DNA from: an uncultured Colwellia sp.
GTDB lineage: Bacteria > Pseudomonadota > Gammaproteobacteria > Enterobacterales > Alteromonadaceae
Direction: 5' to 3'
Assembly: GCA_913063325.1 (NCBI GenBank)
Contig: CAJXYE010000008.1
Location: 42,695 to 106,694, forward strand
DNA length: 64,000 bases
Positions 38,248 through 47,459 of the stretch are shown here, piece after piece. The notes below the pieces were generated by a model that saw only the letters and a list, made by a program, of their open reading frames with translations, made no database searches and had not been told where the DNA came from. How positions within the stretch are numbered: the stretch's first letter is position 1; every line of letters begins with the position of its first letter. The position numbers and the translations under genes are program-made.

Positions 38248-38358
38248 TCCTATTTTATATTTTTACTTTGGTAATAAGCGTGAAGATGATATTGGATTTT
38301 GCACAACCTGATCAATATAACAATGCTGTATCAATCGAATAATTGATTACGACAATAC

Positions 38359-38622
38359 TATACCCGTTAACATTCAAGATGCATGTTTCAGAGTGTTTGA
38401 GCAATTTCAATTCAAGGCATATCAATGTAGCCATGGTTATTCCATGACAAATTGATGTAACGATGAAGTGATGTTGCTCAAGCACTTCTGCGATGGGTTT
38501 TAAATGACTTTATGGGGCGTTAAAGAACAAAAATATAGAGTGACTATGTTTACGTTCTTCTCCTTGCCTAAAGTCATTTTAATTCCCACTGAAATCGAGC
38601 ACTTTGAATGATAACGGGTATA
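38359..38622. mobile_element. 264-bp MITE (TATACCCGT family), copy 2
   Basis: Ends TATACCCGTTAACATTCAAG and (reverse complement of right end) TATACCCGTTATCATTCAAA. Length and end design match copy 1 at 16185-16449, while the interior has diverged. It lies between the GIY-YIG remnant and the toxin-antitoxin promoter. No coding sequence. Confidence 0.8.
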
Positions 38623-38630
38623 TATATATC

Positions 38631-38678
38631 TTTCGAATAATTCGAATAGTTGACATTGTTTCGAATATTGCGAATAAT
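38631..38678 (+). promoter_or_regulatory. Promoter and operators of the toxin-antitoxin operon
   Basis: TTGACA (38650-38655), 17 bases, AATAAT (38673-38678) is a strong sigma-70 promoter. Two near-identical dyads, TTCGAATAATTCGAATA (about 38632-38649) and TTCGAATATTGCGAATA (38660-38676), flank the -35 and fill the spacer: the expected place for antitoxin autoregulation. Confidence 0.75.
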
Positions 38679-38719
38679 AGACGTATATGTGAAATACCGA
38701 TATTTAAGTGAGAATTAAA

Positions 38720-39175
38720 ATGGAAACATTCCAAACATTACCTAGTGCTGAAGAAGCAGCTTTAGCTAAAGCTTCTAGCCAAGAGCTATCTGCGATACTT
38801 CCTGTTGATGGTCTCGCAAGTACCTTTAATATCACATCTGCTGATGGAGTGGTTCACAATGTAACTATACCTGCTGGGGCCTTAAAATTGATGGTCGAGG
38901 TGCTTACACAATTAGGCCAAGGAAATGTTGTGAATATTACCCCTATTCACGCAGAGTTAACAACTCAAGAAGGTGCAGATATATTGAATATATCAAGACC
39001 TACTTTTATCAAGTTACTTGATGCTGGTGAGATCCCGCACAGCCGGACAGGAAATCGCCGCAAGGTAGCCTTTACTGATATCGTTAAATACAAAGATGAC
39101 CTTGAGATTAAACGATTAGAATCTTTAAACGCTCTTTCTGAATTAGATCAATTAATGGGTGGTATGGGTTATTAA
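38720..39175 (+). CDS. Antitoxin with excisionase-type HTH
   Basis: 151 residues from ATG 38720 (METFQTLPSAEEAALAKASS); an upstream in-frame GTG at 38708 would add four residues but overlaps the likely ribosome binding region. The C-terminal half is a MerR/Xis-like HTH: LTTQEGADILNISRPTFIKLLDAGEIPHSR-type helix pair with GNRRKVAFTDIVKYK wing. The stop overlaps the toxin start (TAATG). Known HTH/PIN pairs share this order; it should bind the operators upstream and neutralise the PIN protein. Confidence 0.85.
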   Translation: METFQTLPSAEEAALAKASSQELSAILPVDGLASTFNITSADGVVHNVTIPAGALKLMVEVLTQLGQGNVVNITPIHAELTTQEGADILNISRPTFIKLLDAGEIPHSRTGNRRKVAFTDIVKYKDDLEIKRLESLNALSELDQLMGGMGY

Positions 39176-39753
39176 TGTCAAATTATACCGTTCTCTTTGA
39201 TGCTTGTGTTATGTACCCGGCGCCTTTACGCAGTTATTTAATGTACCTAGCAAATACAGGCTTATTTCGGGCGAAATGGTCGGAACAAATTCATGATGAA
39301 TGGATTAGAAACTTACTAAAAAATAATACCTCTATAAAACCTGAGCAGCTTCAACGTGTCAGACAGTTAATGAATGAAAATGTTTTGGATTCAGTTGTTG
39401 AAGGTTATGAACCACTAATTGATGGGCTTGAGTTACCTGATGTAGATGATCGTCATGTCTTGGCAGCCGCAATACAAGGAAACGCAGAGACAATTGTAAC
39501 TTTCAACCTCAAAGATTTTCCTAATGCATATCTCGATCAGTTCGACATAAGAGCGATACATCCTGATGAATTCCTATCTGACTTATACTCAATTGACGCA
39601 GGCTCAATTTTAAGGGCAGCACAAAATCATATCAACAGTATGAAAAGACCACCCTTTACTGCAACAGAGTATTTAGACTGTTTACAGAAACAAAAATTGC
39701 CCAATTTCGTATCTTTACTTCGACCCATGGCATCACTGATAAAGGCCTGTTAG
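39175..39753 (+). CDS. PIN-domain toxin (VapC-like ribonuclease)
   Basis: 192 residues. PIN acidic motifs: YTVLFDACVMYPAPLR (first Asp), HDEWIRNLL (Glu), LPDVDDRHVLAAAIQG (Asp pair) and ETIVTFNLKDFP (Asn/Asp). Such proteins cleave RNA when free of their antitoxin. Translationally coupled to the upstream antitoxin. It sits in the remnant zone between junction copies A and B. Confidence 0.88.
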   Translation: MSNYTVLFDACVMYPAPLRSYLMYLANTGLFRAKWSEQIHDEWIRNLLKNNTSIKPEQLQRVRQLMNENVLDSVVEGYEPLIDGLELPDVDDRHVLAAAIQGNAETIVTFNLKDFPNAYLDQFDIRAIHPDEFLSDLYSIDAGSILRAAQNHINSMKRPPFTATEYLDCLQKQKLPNFVSLLRPMASLIKAC

Positions 39754-39791
39754 TCTGATTTCTTATAAACCCATTTCATACCGCCGCTACT

Positions 39792-40118
39792 TTAGCTGCT
39801 CTTTTGTTCAAATTGATATAACTCGCTTAAATAGCCTATATGGTATGTGGCCATCAATGGGATAATGAAAGTATTTACCTTCAAATTATAATACAAGCTA
39901 AAATCAAACGTGATATTCTCGCCAAAGTTAGAGTCAACTTGGCCTGTTCTATATGTGATTTCGATTCCAAACTTATTTACGCCACTCTTGCCTTTAACTT
40001 TCCCGAAGTCAGTTCTTAAACCTATTTTTGTTCCCTGGTAATCGGTTAATTTATCCCATGTCGATTCATCTTCAATCCAAACAAAATCTTCTTCTATCCC
40101 AAAAGTAAACGTTCTCAA
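39792..40118 (-). CDS. Hypothetical protein, beta-rich, possibly part of a broken gene
   Basis: 108 residues: MRTFTFGIEEDFVWIEDEST, then alternating beta-strand pattern (KFGIEITYRTGQVDSNFGEN) and an ending FIIPLMATYHIGYL. No signal peptide or known domain. It starts 21 bases after the stop of the next upstream frame; the two may be halves of one decayed gene. Confidence 0.4.
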   Translation of the reverse strand: MRTFTFGIEEDFVWIEDESTWDKLTDYQGTKIGLRTDFGKVKGKSGVNKFGIEITYRTGQVDSNFGENITFDFSLYYNLKVNTFIIPLMATYHIGYLSELYQFEQKSS

Positions 40119-40139
40119 TTTTATCTCGGTGTTAAAACA

Positions 40140-40412
40140 CTAAAAAGTATAACGACACGCTTCAACTGACACATTACTCGGGTTAAATCGATATAAAGCA
40201 CCTAATCCCATAAAGTTAGATGCTCTGGATATGCTCTCTTTAGCAATATCAAATGCTACAGTTGTTGTCATTCCATCTGATTTGTTTCTTTCATAAATAT
40301 CATTTGCTTGGCTGTGTAGTGTTTCTATACTCGTTACATCTTGCGCGTTTGATTCATGTTCCAGCGATATCCTGTATTCTAAAACACCTTTATCCTTGTC
40401 AAAACGATACAC
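40140..40412 (-). CDS. Hypothetical protein, probably 5'-truncated
   Basis: 90 residues from a GTG (MYRFDKDKGVLEYRISLEHE). The open frame continues about 17 codons upstream (FGPVENRRYNPAFNYV) without a start, and meets a stop near 40463, so the true N-terminus seems lost at the junction with copy B. No recognised domain. Confidence 0.4.
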   Translation of the reverse strand: MYRFDKDKGVLEYRISLEHESNAQDVTSIETLHSQANDIYERNKSDGMTTTVAFDIAKESISRASNFMGLGALYRFNPSNVSVEACRYTF

Positions 40413-40549
40413 ATAATTGAAAGCAGGATTATATCTTCTGTTTTCTACAGGCCCAAAATAACTGTACCACTACAAAATGTTTGCCATATTTTCTAATCCG
40501 AACACTCCATTTTACCGTATGAGCTAACGTCTCCCCATATCGCAGGCAT

Positions 40550-40650
40550 AAAAAAACCGCAACTTGTAAAAAGGAGCTGTTTTTTCATAGACGCTGGTCT
40601 GTCTATCGCCAAATCTAAACTTTACTAGGTATAATTAACAGACTAAAAAG
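40550..40650. repeat. ssrA-downstream segment copy B (no att core)
   Basis: AAAAAACCGCAACTTGTAAA and ATAGACGCTGGTCTGTCTAT match copy A closely; the block CGCCAAATCTAAACTTTACT AGGTATAA is shared with A and C. The GGTGGAGCGGGG core expected after it is absent. It marks the left edge of the kinase/FHA gene cluster. Confidence 0.75.
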
Positions 40651-40664
40651 TTCACTTGTCTACC

Positions 40665-43262
40665 TTAATTACTGCAACCCTGTAAAGTAAACTCAAAGCC
40701 ATTCAAGCTAATCACTGCATTTTTCTCGATTGGCATTTTATCATAGACAATTTGTTGGTTTATCATAACTAGCTTACTTTCATCAAGATTACTCTCATTA
40801 AGACTATTTTTATCAGGGTTTTGCTTTGGTCTAATGTAAAAGCCATTTTGATAAATTAAGTAAGCGACTATGTTTGCTTGATTTTTGTTATGCCCTAGCT
40901 CAATACCATCATTGTTAATACTTAGTGAAATTTCATTGCCGAGTAAAACCCAGCGAGAAAGCAGATCGATATCCATCGATGGCCATGCAGTTTTAGTGTA
41001 TTTGGAGTCAACAAGCTGGGCAGGGCTAGTGTTTAGCTGCATCATTAAGGATGGTGAGGTATCTGATGTAACGCTTAGCTGCAATTGGCAAAGTGATAGC
41101 TTTTCGGCACTTTCACCAGCACCTAGCGTTAATTGAGCATCTTCATTAATAAGAACTTTCTGTTGCGAAGTTAGTTGAGTTTTATTAAAAAAACTGCCAT
41201 TGGTACTTTGTTGGTTCTCAAGATAAAAGTTATTGTTTTTGCATGAAAAAACACATTGCTTACCACTACGTGATAACTGTTTATACCCAATAGCAAATGA
41301 GTTGTTAGGGTCTGCAATAGTGCGGCCTACTGCTAATGTTACAGAGTTAAATAAGTAGTAATGTGCCAAAGCACCTTGACCGATTACAGCGCCTTTAATA
41401 GGGTGAATATGTTGTTCTATCTTGGTACGTATTTCGTTAAGTTTGATTAGTTTTTTGTTTGTCAGTCCAATGGACGAAGGGTGATGAATGCATTTGTCGA
41501 TAAGGCTATAGGCTTTATAATAAGCCTTATCCTCAAAAGCCTGTACCGCTAACTTAAACGTCGCCTTTATTAGCGATTCATTAATGTTTCCGCTTGAATT
41601 CTCACTTAAATCCTTCGTTTCAATAAGTAAATCAATGGCTTCTTCAGGTATATTGGCATGTTTGCGCTTTAACTTTATTAAGTAAGCTATAAGAAGTAAT
41701 GATAGTAATACAGTGACGGCAACAACATAATAAAAGTAATAAGGTGAATTTGTACGAACAAAAGCTAATGTTCTGGCACTACTGTGTGATTTTTTTACCT
41801 TAAGGCCTAACTTAGCAAAGCTTTTATGCAATGCCACCTCAAGCTCATCCCTAGGAAGGTAAGAACTATAAACATATTGTCGAGTACTGGTTTGATGCCA
41901 GTCCTCACCTTTGGAGCTAAACTCTTCTAACAAGTTAGCCGATATAAAGCCATTAAGTTCTTTCAACTCAGTGTGTATCAATACTAACTCTTCAGCTAAG
42001 AAGTCTTTAAGGTTTAGTTCAAATTGATAACGACGAGGTAAGTTCTTTAGCTTTACCACTAAAATAGCGCCCATATCTTGCGCTAACTTGCGGGCATTAT
42101 TGGCAAACCATTGAGAAAGACATTGTTGCCCACAGTTGAGAGTATCATTTGAAAATTCACCAAATTCATTATGCGTTTCAATGCGTTTTTTAGAGTCTAA
42201 ATCAACTAAATGAGCCGATAATTCATACCGCCATCGACTCTTTGAATCACTACCTAGTTGATTTACTTCTAAATTAAAACGAATGGCTAAGTTTACTTGC
42301 TCTTTATTTAATTCAATGAGTGCTTGTTCAGTAATCTGATGCGATCCCAGTAAAAGTGTCTTATCGGCTACTTCAAAATTTTCAGCTATAAGCTGTTCAC
42401 TGATGGTTTTTTCAATTAATAGGTAGGCAAGCTTTAAGTTGTTATTGATTTGATGAGGCGCTTTGCTTAGTAATAAAATTTGCCATGTTTGTTGTGCCTG
42501 TCTTTTATTAATAATACTATTTTTTGTCTCTTTTAATGGTGTTGTTGGATGTTCATTTTGAGAAACAAAAAAAGCAATGATGGATAGCACCAATACTATA
42601 AAAATAGCTAGGTTTATAAAATTAGCTTTGCGGTAAGGTGATTTGTTTTTAACACTCTCAGTATTGGCCTTAGTCTTGCCTTTACTATTGGTTAAGGGCT
42701 GTAAACTTGTCGATGAAGGTAATAGTAAAAGGGCTTGTTCTATGGTGTTAATTAATTGGGTATTGGTCGCTAGGTCTTTATTAATGTCTTTGGCATTGCT
42801 ATGAGGTACTAAAAATGAAGTTTTCACCTTCATTTTACCCCACAGTGTTATTTGCTTTGCTGCTAAGCTTTGTTTAAGTGTTACTTCTTCAACATGATGA
42901 ATTTTTCTGCTAGTGGTATTAATTTCACCCGTTGCACAAATCACCTGATCGCCAGGGTTAACTTGTCCATTACCTAATATTTGTTGACTGTGAGCGGCAT
43001 GAGCTAAATAAAAAGCCAGTTGCCAACTATTACCCTGATCAATACGTTTAGCTATATTCATTCTATAGCTACAGGCACCAAAATCTTGTTGAATAATGCC
43101 AGCGCCTTTTTTTACAAAGCTATGGTAGGCGCTACTAATATTTGCCGTTGTAGAAGTGCCATTCACTGAAACAATGGAACTTATATCCGCATCATCGATA
43201 GTGGTTATATTTTGTATGGCGACTAACCCTTGGGTTGTCGCAACAAAAATATGTAATTTCAT
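40665..43262 (-). CDS. Membrane FHA protein with Lon-like N-terminal and novel periplasmic domain
   Basis: 865 residues from ATG 43262 (MKLHIFVATTQGLVAIQ); a TTG 42 bases upstream is less likely. Residues about 1-185 resemble the Lon (S16) protease fold (GNSWQLAFYLAHAAH, GEINTTSRKIHHVEEVTLKQ, TSFLVPHSNAKDI) but I cannot see a safe Ser-Lys dyad. A helix at about 212-232 leads to a periplasmic region with a CxxxC (NCGQQC) that is shared with the protein at 53107. A second helix lies at about 505-530, then a cytoplasmic FHA domain at about 635-735 (AVGRTIADP, QLSRSGKQC, STNGSFFNKTQL). FHA domains bind phospho-Thr, so the kinase at 50166 is the probable writer. Last gene of the cluster. Confidence 0.75.
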   Translation of the reverse strand: MKLHIFVATTQGLVAIQNITTIDDADISSIVSVNGTSTTANISSAYHSFVKKGAGIIQQDFGACSYRMNIAKRIDQGNSWQLAFYLAHAAHSQQILGNGQVNPGDQVICATGEINTTSRKIHHVEEVTLKQSLAAKQITLWGKMKVKTSFLVPHSNAKDINKDLATNTQLINTIEQALLLLPSSTSLQPLTNSKGKTKANTESVKNKSPYRKANFINLAIFIVLVLSIIAFFVSQNEHPTTPLKETKNSIINKRQAQQTWQILLLSKAPHQINNNLKLAYLLIEKTISEQLIAENFEVADKTLLLGSHQITEQALIELNKEQVNLAIRFNLEVNQLGSDSKSRWRYELSAHLVDLDSKKRIETHNEFGEFSNDTLNCGQQCLSQWFANNARKLAQDMGAILVVKLKNLPRRYQFELNLKDFLAEELVLIHTELKELNGFISANLLEEFSSKGEDWHQTSTRQYVYSSYLPRDELEVALHKSFAKLGLKVKKSHSSARTLAFVRTNSPYYFYYVVAVTVLLSLLLIAYLIKLKRKHANIPEEAIDLLIETKDLSENSSGNINESLIKATFKLAVQAFEDKAYYKAYSLIDKCIHHPSSIGLTNKKLIKLNEIRTKIEQHIHPIKGAVIGQGALAHYYLFNSVTLAVGRTIADPNNSFAIGYKQLSRSGKQCVFSCKNNNFYLENQQSTNGSFFNKTQLTSQQKVLINEDAQLTLGAGESAEKLSLCQLQLSVTSDTSPSLMMQLNTSPAQLVDSKYTKTAWPSMDIDLLSRWVLLGNEISLSINNDGIELGHNKNQANIVAYLIYQNGFYIRPKQNPDKNSLNESNLDESKLVMINQQIVYDKMPIEKNAVISLNGFEFTLQGCSN

Positions 43263-43330
43263 CAGTGTTATGTTTTTCCTGTGTTTACATTTATGAGAAA
43301 ACAATGCATTAAACTTGTATGAGCCGCGGC

Positions 43331-43906
43331 TTACATTAAATATAACGCGCTATTAGCATCTACGAGTAATTTAAACTGTTTGTCTTCATCTTCCATGAGT
43401 AACTGACTACGTCCATCATCTATGGCTGGAAAGTACAAACAATCTACTTGTTTGTTATTTGTTATATGCACAGCCAAGGTATCAGTTAAGTGATGCTCCG
43501 CCGGATGGTTTATTGTTAAAATAACATACACTTGGCTTGGCTGGGTTTTATCTCGTTTGAATTTTATCGAAAATTGCTCAGTTACTCTTTCTACTAAGCT
43601 TTCACCTGAACTTGCCGCAACCTGTAACCCCGATTGTGCAAAGGTTAATTGCTTAATTAACTGCAGGTATATTCTTCGTAAGTTTATATCGGCATTGATT
43701 TTTTTTATTAGCTGCGGGCTACGTTTAACAATATGTGTTTGGCTGTTACCTTTTATTAATTGAACAATATCATTAAACAGCAGCGGACTACTGATTTCAT
43801 TTCTATCATGTCGCGGCCCTTTAACAAGTGCGCTGTAAGCAGTTCCAACACAAAATAATTGCTCGGCTAATTGTTGCTGTCTTTCTGATTGATTATTCGT
43901 GCCCAT
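43331..43906 (-). CDS. Hypothetical cytoplasmic protein of the kinase/FHA cluster
   Basis: 191 residues from ATG 43906, which has GGAG 7 bases upstream (MGTNNQSERQQQLAEQLFCV); an earlier ATG would give a hydrophobic tail caused by overlap with the upstream gene. Overlaps that gene by 14 bases. Predominantly helical first half, then a beta-rich part (SQVYVILTINHPAEHHLTDT). No signal peptide or known domain. Confidence 0.6.
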   Translation of the reverse strand: MGTNNQSERQQQLAEQLFCVGTAYSALVKGPRHDRNEISSPLLFNDIVQLIKGNSQTHIVKRSPQLIKKINADINLRRIYLQLIKQLTFAQSGLQVAASSGESLVERVTEQFSIKFKRDKTQPSQVYVILTINHPAEHHLTDTLAVHITNNKQVDCLYFPAIDDGRSQLLMEDEDKQFKLLVDANSALYLM

Positions 43907-45572
43907 TTGTTTCTCCATAGAGTAAAGAAAATATACCTTTGAATATGGAAGTATCAGAGCAATAATTCCCATCACACTCTATCGAAGTTAACCAATGTTT
44001 TGTCAATGTACCAAGAGATGACTGAATTATATGCTGACAATGTATTAAACCATCATAGCCCTCTTGATATGTATCCAGTGCATCTAGCGTGGGGAGTTGT
44101 TGAAAGCCCTCCTTATTATTGGCGTTAAACGCAGATTTACAGGCTTGTAGCGCCTGTTTAAGTTCGAGTGACTGCATTAGTAGTGTTTTACTCTGAGTAA
44201 ACAGTATTTTATTGATATTTTTTGTTGTGCCATCCACAGAGGTTGCTGTTATCTCGTTCATCTTTTGTTCAAACCAATGTCTAATTTTTTTTGCTTCTGA
44301 TTGAGGTAAAAGTTCTAAGCTAAAGCCCAGATATCGGCTGTCTTGATGGCTATAGAAAATATAATTGATTGCCATTATTACCTGAGTAATCAGCTGTTGC
44401 AGTGTGATTGTTTTTTGCTGGTACTGAAGATAGCTTTGTTGGGGAAGTTCAGCTAGTTTTTGCTGGACAACAGCCGGTGATTTTCTTTTGGCCTGTACTA
44501 ACGCGGCTTGCCATTGACCAAAAATAGCTAAGCGTACAAAGGATAATGTTAATGTTTTACTAAGCGGATGTTTTTCAACAAGTGGCTCAATAAAGTGCCA
44601 TTGTGCTTTGGTTAAAAATTTTGGCTCCTGACATAACCAAGCATAATCTTGAGTGTCAATTGAATGAATTGATAATATCTCTTGGATAACATCTGGGGAA
44701 TATTCACCTGCCTGTGTATTTAAACCAATGGTCTCAGCATGATCTAATGCCAGTGTTTGTTTTGCTTGTTGTATTGCTTGATACACATCAATGAGGTCAT
44801 AAAGTGCTGAAGCATAAAGCTTATACCCTGGTGATGTATTATCAAATACGGCATATTGCCAAAAAGACAATACGGTGTCGTCATTGAGTACACTTGTATT
44901 AACTGCCCCTTTTTCACGGCTGTTTTTTTCTAACCATTGGCTGACATAGCGGAAACGTCTTTGTTGTTGAGCGGGGATCAAATGTTCAGCAAGAAATTGA
45001 TAGAGTTGTTTTTGTAAATCAGAAGACAGCTTTTTTATTGCCTGCTCATTTTGGCTGCCTTTAAGTTGTTGCTCTATTACCGTTAATTGCTCAGGGGCAA
45101 GTGTAATAATTATTTCTAGTAAAACTGCTAGTACTCCTATTCTGGTAGGAGAAATTTGAAAAACTTGCTTGGCAAAGGTCAAGACTAATGCTGTTTCACT
45201 TAGGCGTATATTACTATTGTTAGTCGGATTAGTCGGATTAGTCGGATTAGTCTGATTGGTCTGGTGTGGTTGCTCGAAGGCTTGCCTAAATCGTGCTGGG
45301 GTAATACTTTCATTAACCCAAAAGAATTCAAGTAATGGTGCATTGGCGATAGTTTTTGTCGGATGGTTAACAACAGCCCAAGCCAAATAACTTAGCTCTA
45401 AACAGACCTTGCCATAATTACGGCAAACTAAATATTGAGCCATTTTGTTAACATCGGCCAAACGAAATTTTTTATCTGAAAGGCCTGGCGTGTCCCTGAG
45501 GCTATCAATGAATACATTAAAAGATTCGCTTACACCATACCGTGTTATTTTGGAGCTGAGGCTAGCAGTCAT
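43893..45572 (-). CDS. Large hypothetical protein of the kinase/FHA cluster
   Basis: 559 residues, no signal peptide or membrane helix. Mostly helical, Gln/Leu-rich. A low-complexity hinge (TNQTNPTNPTNPTNN, about residues 104-118) is encoded by a 9-bp tandem repeat. Several Trp/Phe-rich patches (VSQWLEKNSREKG, SFWQYAVFDNTSPGYKLYAS). No family recognised; operon position implies a cytoplasmic partner of the envelope complex. Confidence 0.6.
   Translation of the reverse strand: MTASLSSKITRYGVSESFNVFIDSLRDTPGLSDKKFRLADVNKMAQYLVCRNYGKVCLELSYLAWAVVNHPTKTIANAPLLEFFWVNESITPARFRQAFEQPHQTNQTNPTNPTNPTNNSNIRLSETALVLTFAKQVFQISPTRIGVLAVLLEIIITLAPEQLTVIEQQLKGSQNEQAIKKLSSDLQKQLYQFLAEHLIPAQQQRRFRYVSQWLEKNSREKGAVNTSVLNDDTVLSFWQYAVFDNTSPGYKLYASALYDLIDVYQAIQQAKQTLALDHAETIGLNTQAGEYSPDVIQEILSIHSIDTQDYAWLCQEPKFLTKAQWHFIEPLVEKHPLSKTLTLSFVRLAIFGQWQAALVQAKRKSPAVVQQKLAELPQQSYLQYQQKTITLQQLITQVIMAINYIFYSHQDSRYLGFSLELLPQSEAKKIRHWFEQKMNEITATSVDGTTKNINKILFTQSKTLLMQSLELKQALQACKSAFNANNKEGFQQLPTLDALDTYQEGYDGLIHCQHIIQSSLGTLTKHWLTSIECDGNYCSDTSIFKGIFSLLYGETNGHE
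45220..45264. repeat. Five 9-bp tandem repeats
   Basis: TTAGTCGGA three times, then TTAGTCTGA and TTGGTCTGG. In frame (N-P-T), so copy-number change would alter linker length, not phase. Confidence 0.85.
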
Positions 45573-45645
45573 AACAGTTGTTAATAGTTTTATTATGTCT
45601 CAATTTAAACATTTTTTACTGTTTAATCAATGATATTAAATGACA

Positions 45646-45800
45646 TGCCTATGTAGTTGGCTCAGGAGTTCACTAATTTCGTCATCTTCGAAGTGTTTTG
45701 TCGAAGATCCATTATCTTTAAGTTTGGATTCCCGCCAAAACACCGCGGGAATGACATACTCTTTCAATATGGTCTCTTTCCTGATTGATCTATATAGGCA
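45646..45800. repeat. Intergenic repeat bounded by TGCCTATGTAG-type ends
   Basis: Starts TGCCTATGTAGT and ends ATATAGGCA (inverted). It contains hairpins CTTCGAAGTGTTTTGTCGAAG (CTTCGA core) and ATTCCCGC...GCGGGAAT. A shorter relative lies at 50098-50159. It interrupts the cluster between two genes. Confidence 0.6.
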
Positions 45801-45850
45801 TATTAAACAATCATCATAATGATATTGCAGGTCTTATTTTTCACCAAATC

Positions 45851-46831
45851 TTATGCAGAAGGTAAACATTGTTTTTCTATTAACTGCCAGTCTTTATCAA
45901 CCTGACGACCGTTTAAGCTGATGTTTGTTAACATTAAGCGTCGATTATTATATTTATAATGTGCTCGTACACTTCTTAAGGGCTCACCGTTAAGTTGCTT
46001 GTTAATCAGTGTGGAAAGTTGCCAATCAACTACCTTAGGGAATAAACGAACGGGAGTGCCTGCTAAATTGTATTGTTGTAACCAGTGGCGCTCTTGGTTA
46101 GTCAATTGCCCTTGTGCTATACGCAGCCATTGACTTGTTTGTTGTTTTTTATGGGCATTACTTTGGTGATAAGCCGTGTTAGCAAGGAAGACTTTTTGGT
46201 TATTTAACACACCAAACCTCATGCCGACACACTGATATAAAAAGCTGAAAATATCTTTTCTTGCGGCCTTTTGGTTTGGCCATGCAAGTTCTATATCGAT
46301 GGAGTCATCTGAAATAAGTTGTTGATATATATTCGACACACTCTTCATTGTTGCCTTGTTAGGCTGTTTGGCAGAGGGCACTCTCTGCTTTACTAATGCG
46401 CTTTGCTCAGTTTCTTTAATTATAGGTTTGACGATAGGTTTAACGATACGTTTATCGCTTGCCTTATCGCTTGCTTTGACCGTACTGATATTTTTATATT
46501 TATCCTCATTCACTGGATTCACGGGCATAAATGGCTTTGGCTGTTTCGGTAGCTCAGGTGCTTCAGGTAAATCAACCTTGGTGAATACCAGCGATTGCTC
46601 TTTGTGGTTTACCGCCGTTGTTAACTTTTCTTTTAACAACTTTTCCTTTGGTAGTGCTACTTTTTTTAAAGGTATTGAGGGCTGAATCCTCACTGCCTTT
46701 TTTAATACACTTTCTTGCCAATGATTAATATTCCATAAGCTAAACACACAATAAGCAATGAGTGTGATTGTGGCTATGGTTATGGTCAGCACTATGAGCT
46801 TATTTGAATATGAAGCGTTAATTTCTTGCAT
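45851..46831 (-). CDS. Single-span envelope protein of the kinase/FHA cluster
   Basis: 326 residues from ATG 46831, which has AGGTG 6 bases upstream; a frame start at 46894 overlaps the previous gene and has no ribosome binding site. One membrane helix near residues 10-31 (LTITIATITLIAYCVFSLW), a Pro/Lys-rich spacer (LPEAPELPKQPKPFMPVNPV; PIVKPIIKETEQ) as in TonB-like linkers, then a C-terminal globular domain (about 200-326) with two Cys (YQCVGMRFG, EKQCLPSA). The layout would let it span the periplasm. Family unknown. Confidence 0.6.
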   Translation of the reverse strand: MQEINASYSNKLIVLTITIATITLIAYCVFSLWNINHWQESVLKKAVRIQPSIPLKKVALPKEKLLKEKLTTAVNHKEQSLVFTKVDLPEAPELPKQPKPFMPVNPVNEDKYKNISTVKASDKASDKRIVKPIVKPIIKETEQSALVKQRVPSAKQPNKATMKSVSNIYQQLISDDSIDIELAWPNQKAARKDIFSFLYQCVGMRFGVLNNQKVFLANTAYHQSNAHKKQQTSQWLRIAQGQLTNQERHWLQQYNLAGTPVRLFPKVVDWQLSTLINKQLNGEPLRSVRAHYKYNNRRLMLTNISLNGRQVDKDWQLIEKQCLPSA

Positions 46832-46877
46832 AGTGGACACCTGCATTACTGACGAGTTTAGCTTATTATTTAGCTTT

Positions 46878-47438
46878 TTATTTTGTGAGTGCATGCAGTG
46901 AAGTTCTATTCATACGTTCAGCTAAATCTTGCAAATACGCTTGGCGCTTAATTGCTTGTTGTTTAGCTGACACCTCTACTGCAATGTCGGTATTGTCTAT
47001 TTCAGTATCGGTATTGATTTTTGTACTGGTATTACTTTCGATATGGCTATTGGCAGAGGCTAATAATTGAGGCTCAGTAGTTGTCTCGGTTAATATCGTC
47101 TCACTGGCTATATTTTGAGTTTGCACCGTTAACTGTTTGGTGAGTAGTACTTGCTCTTTGTTTTGCATAATAGCTAAGTTGATTTTATCTTCTTGTACAT
47201 CAAACTGCTCTTGCAGAGTCGCGAGTTGGTTTTCTAAATTAGTTATACGGTTGTTTTGCTTTATTAAAAGCTCACTCTTAAATTGCTCAAGTCTTTGGTC
47301 TACATCACTCAAAACGGTTTCTGCAGCTTGTTCTATTTGCTGTTTTGGCATAAAACTTGATAATTTTTCTAGTGAATTTTGTGGCAAAAACAGATAAATA
47401 ACGGCAAGCAATACCGCAATGGAAAATAAAGTCTTCAT
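46878..47438 (-). CDS. Membrane-anchored coiled-coil protein
   Basis: 186 residues. N-terminal anchor (MKTLFSIAVLLAVIYLFLPQ), then a coiled coil over about 30-110 (RLEQFKSELLIKQNNRITNL) and a Thr/Glu-rich tail. AGAAGGA precedes the ATG. A periplasmic strut or oligomerisation factor is likely from the structure alone. Confidence 0.6.
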   Translation of the reverse strand: MKTLFSIAVLLAVIYLFLPQNSLEKLSSFMPKQQIEQAAETVLSDVDQRLEQFKSELLIKQNNRITNLENQLATLQEQFDVQEDKINLAIMQNKEQVLLTKQLTVQTQNIASETILTETTTEPQLLASANSHIESNTSTKINTDTEIDNTDIAVEVSAKQQAIKRQAYLQDLAERMNRTSLHALTK

Positions 47439-47459
47439 GTATATATTCCTTCTATTCGT

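Noticed and set aside
45220..45264. Phase-variable repeat
   Set aside because: The unit is 9 bp, so copy-number changes keep the reading frame and cannot switch the gene on or off.
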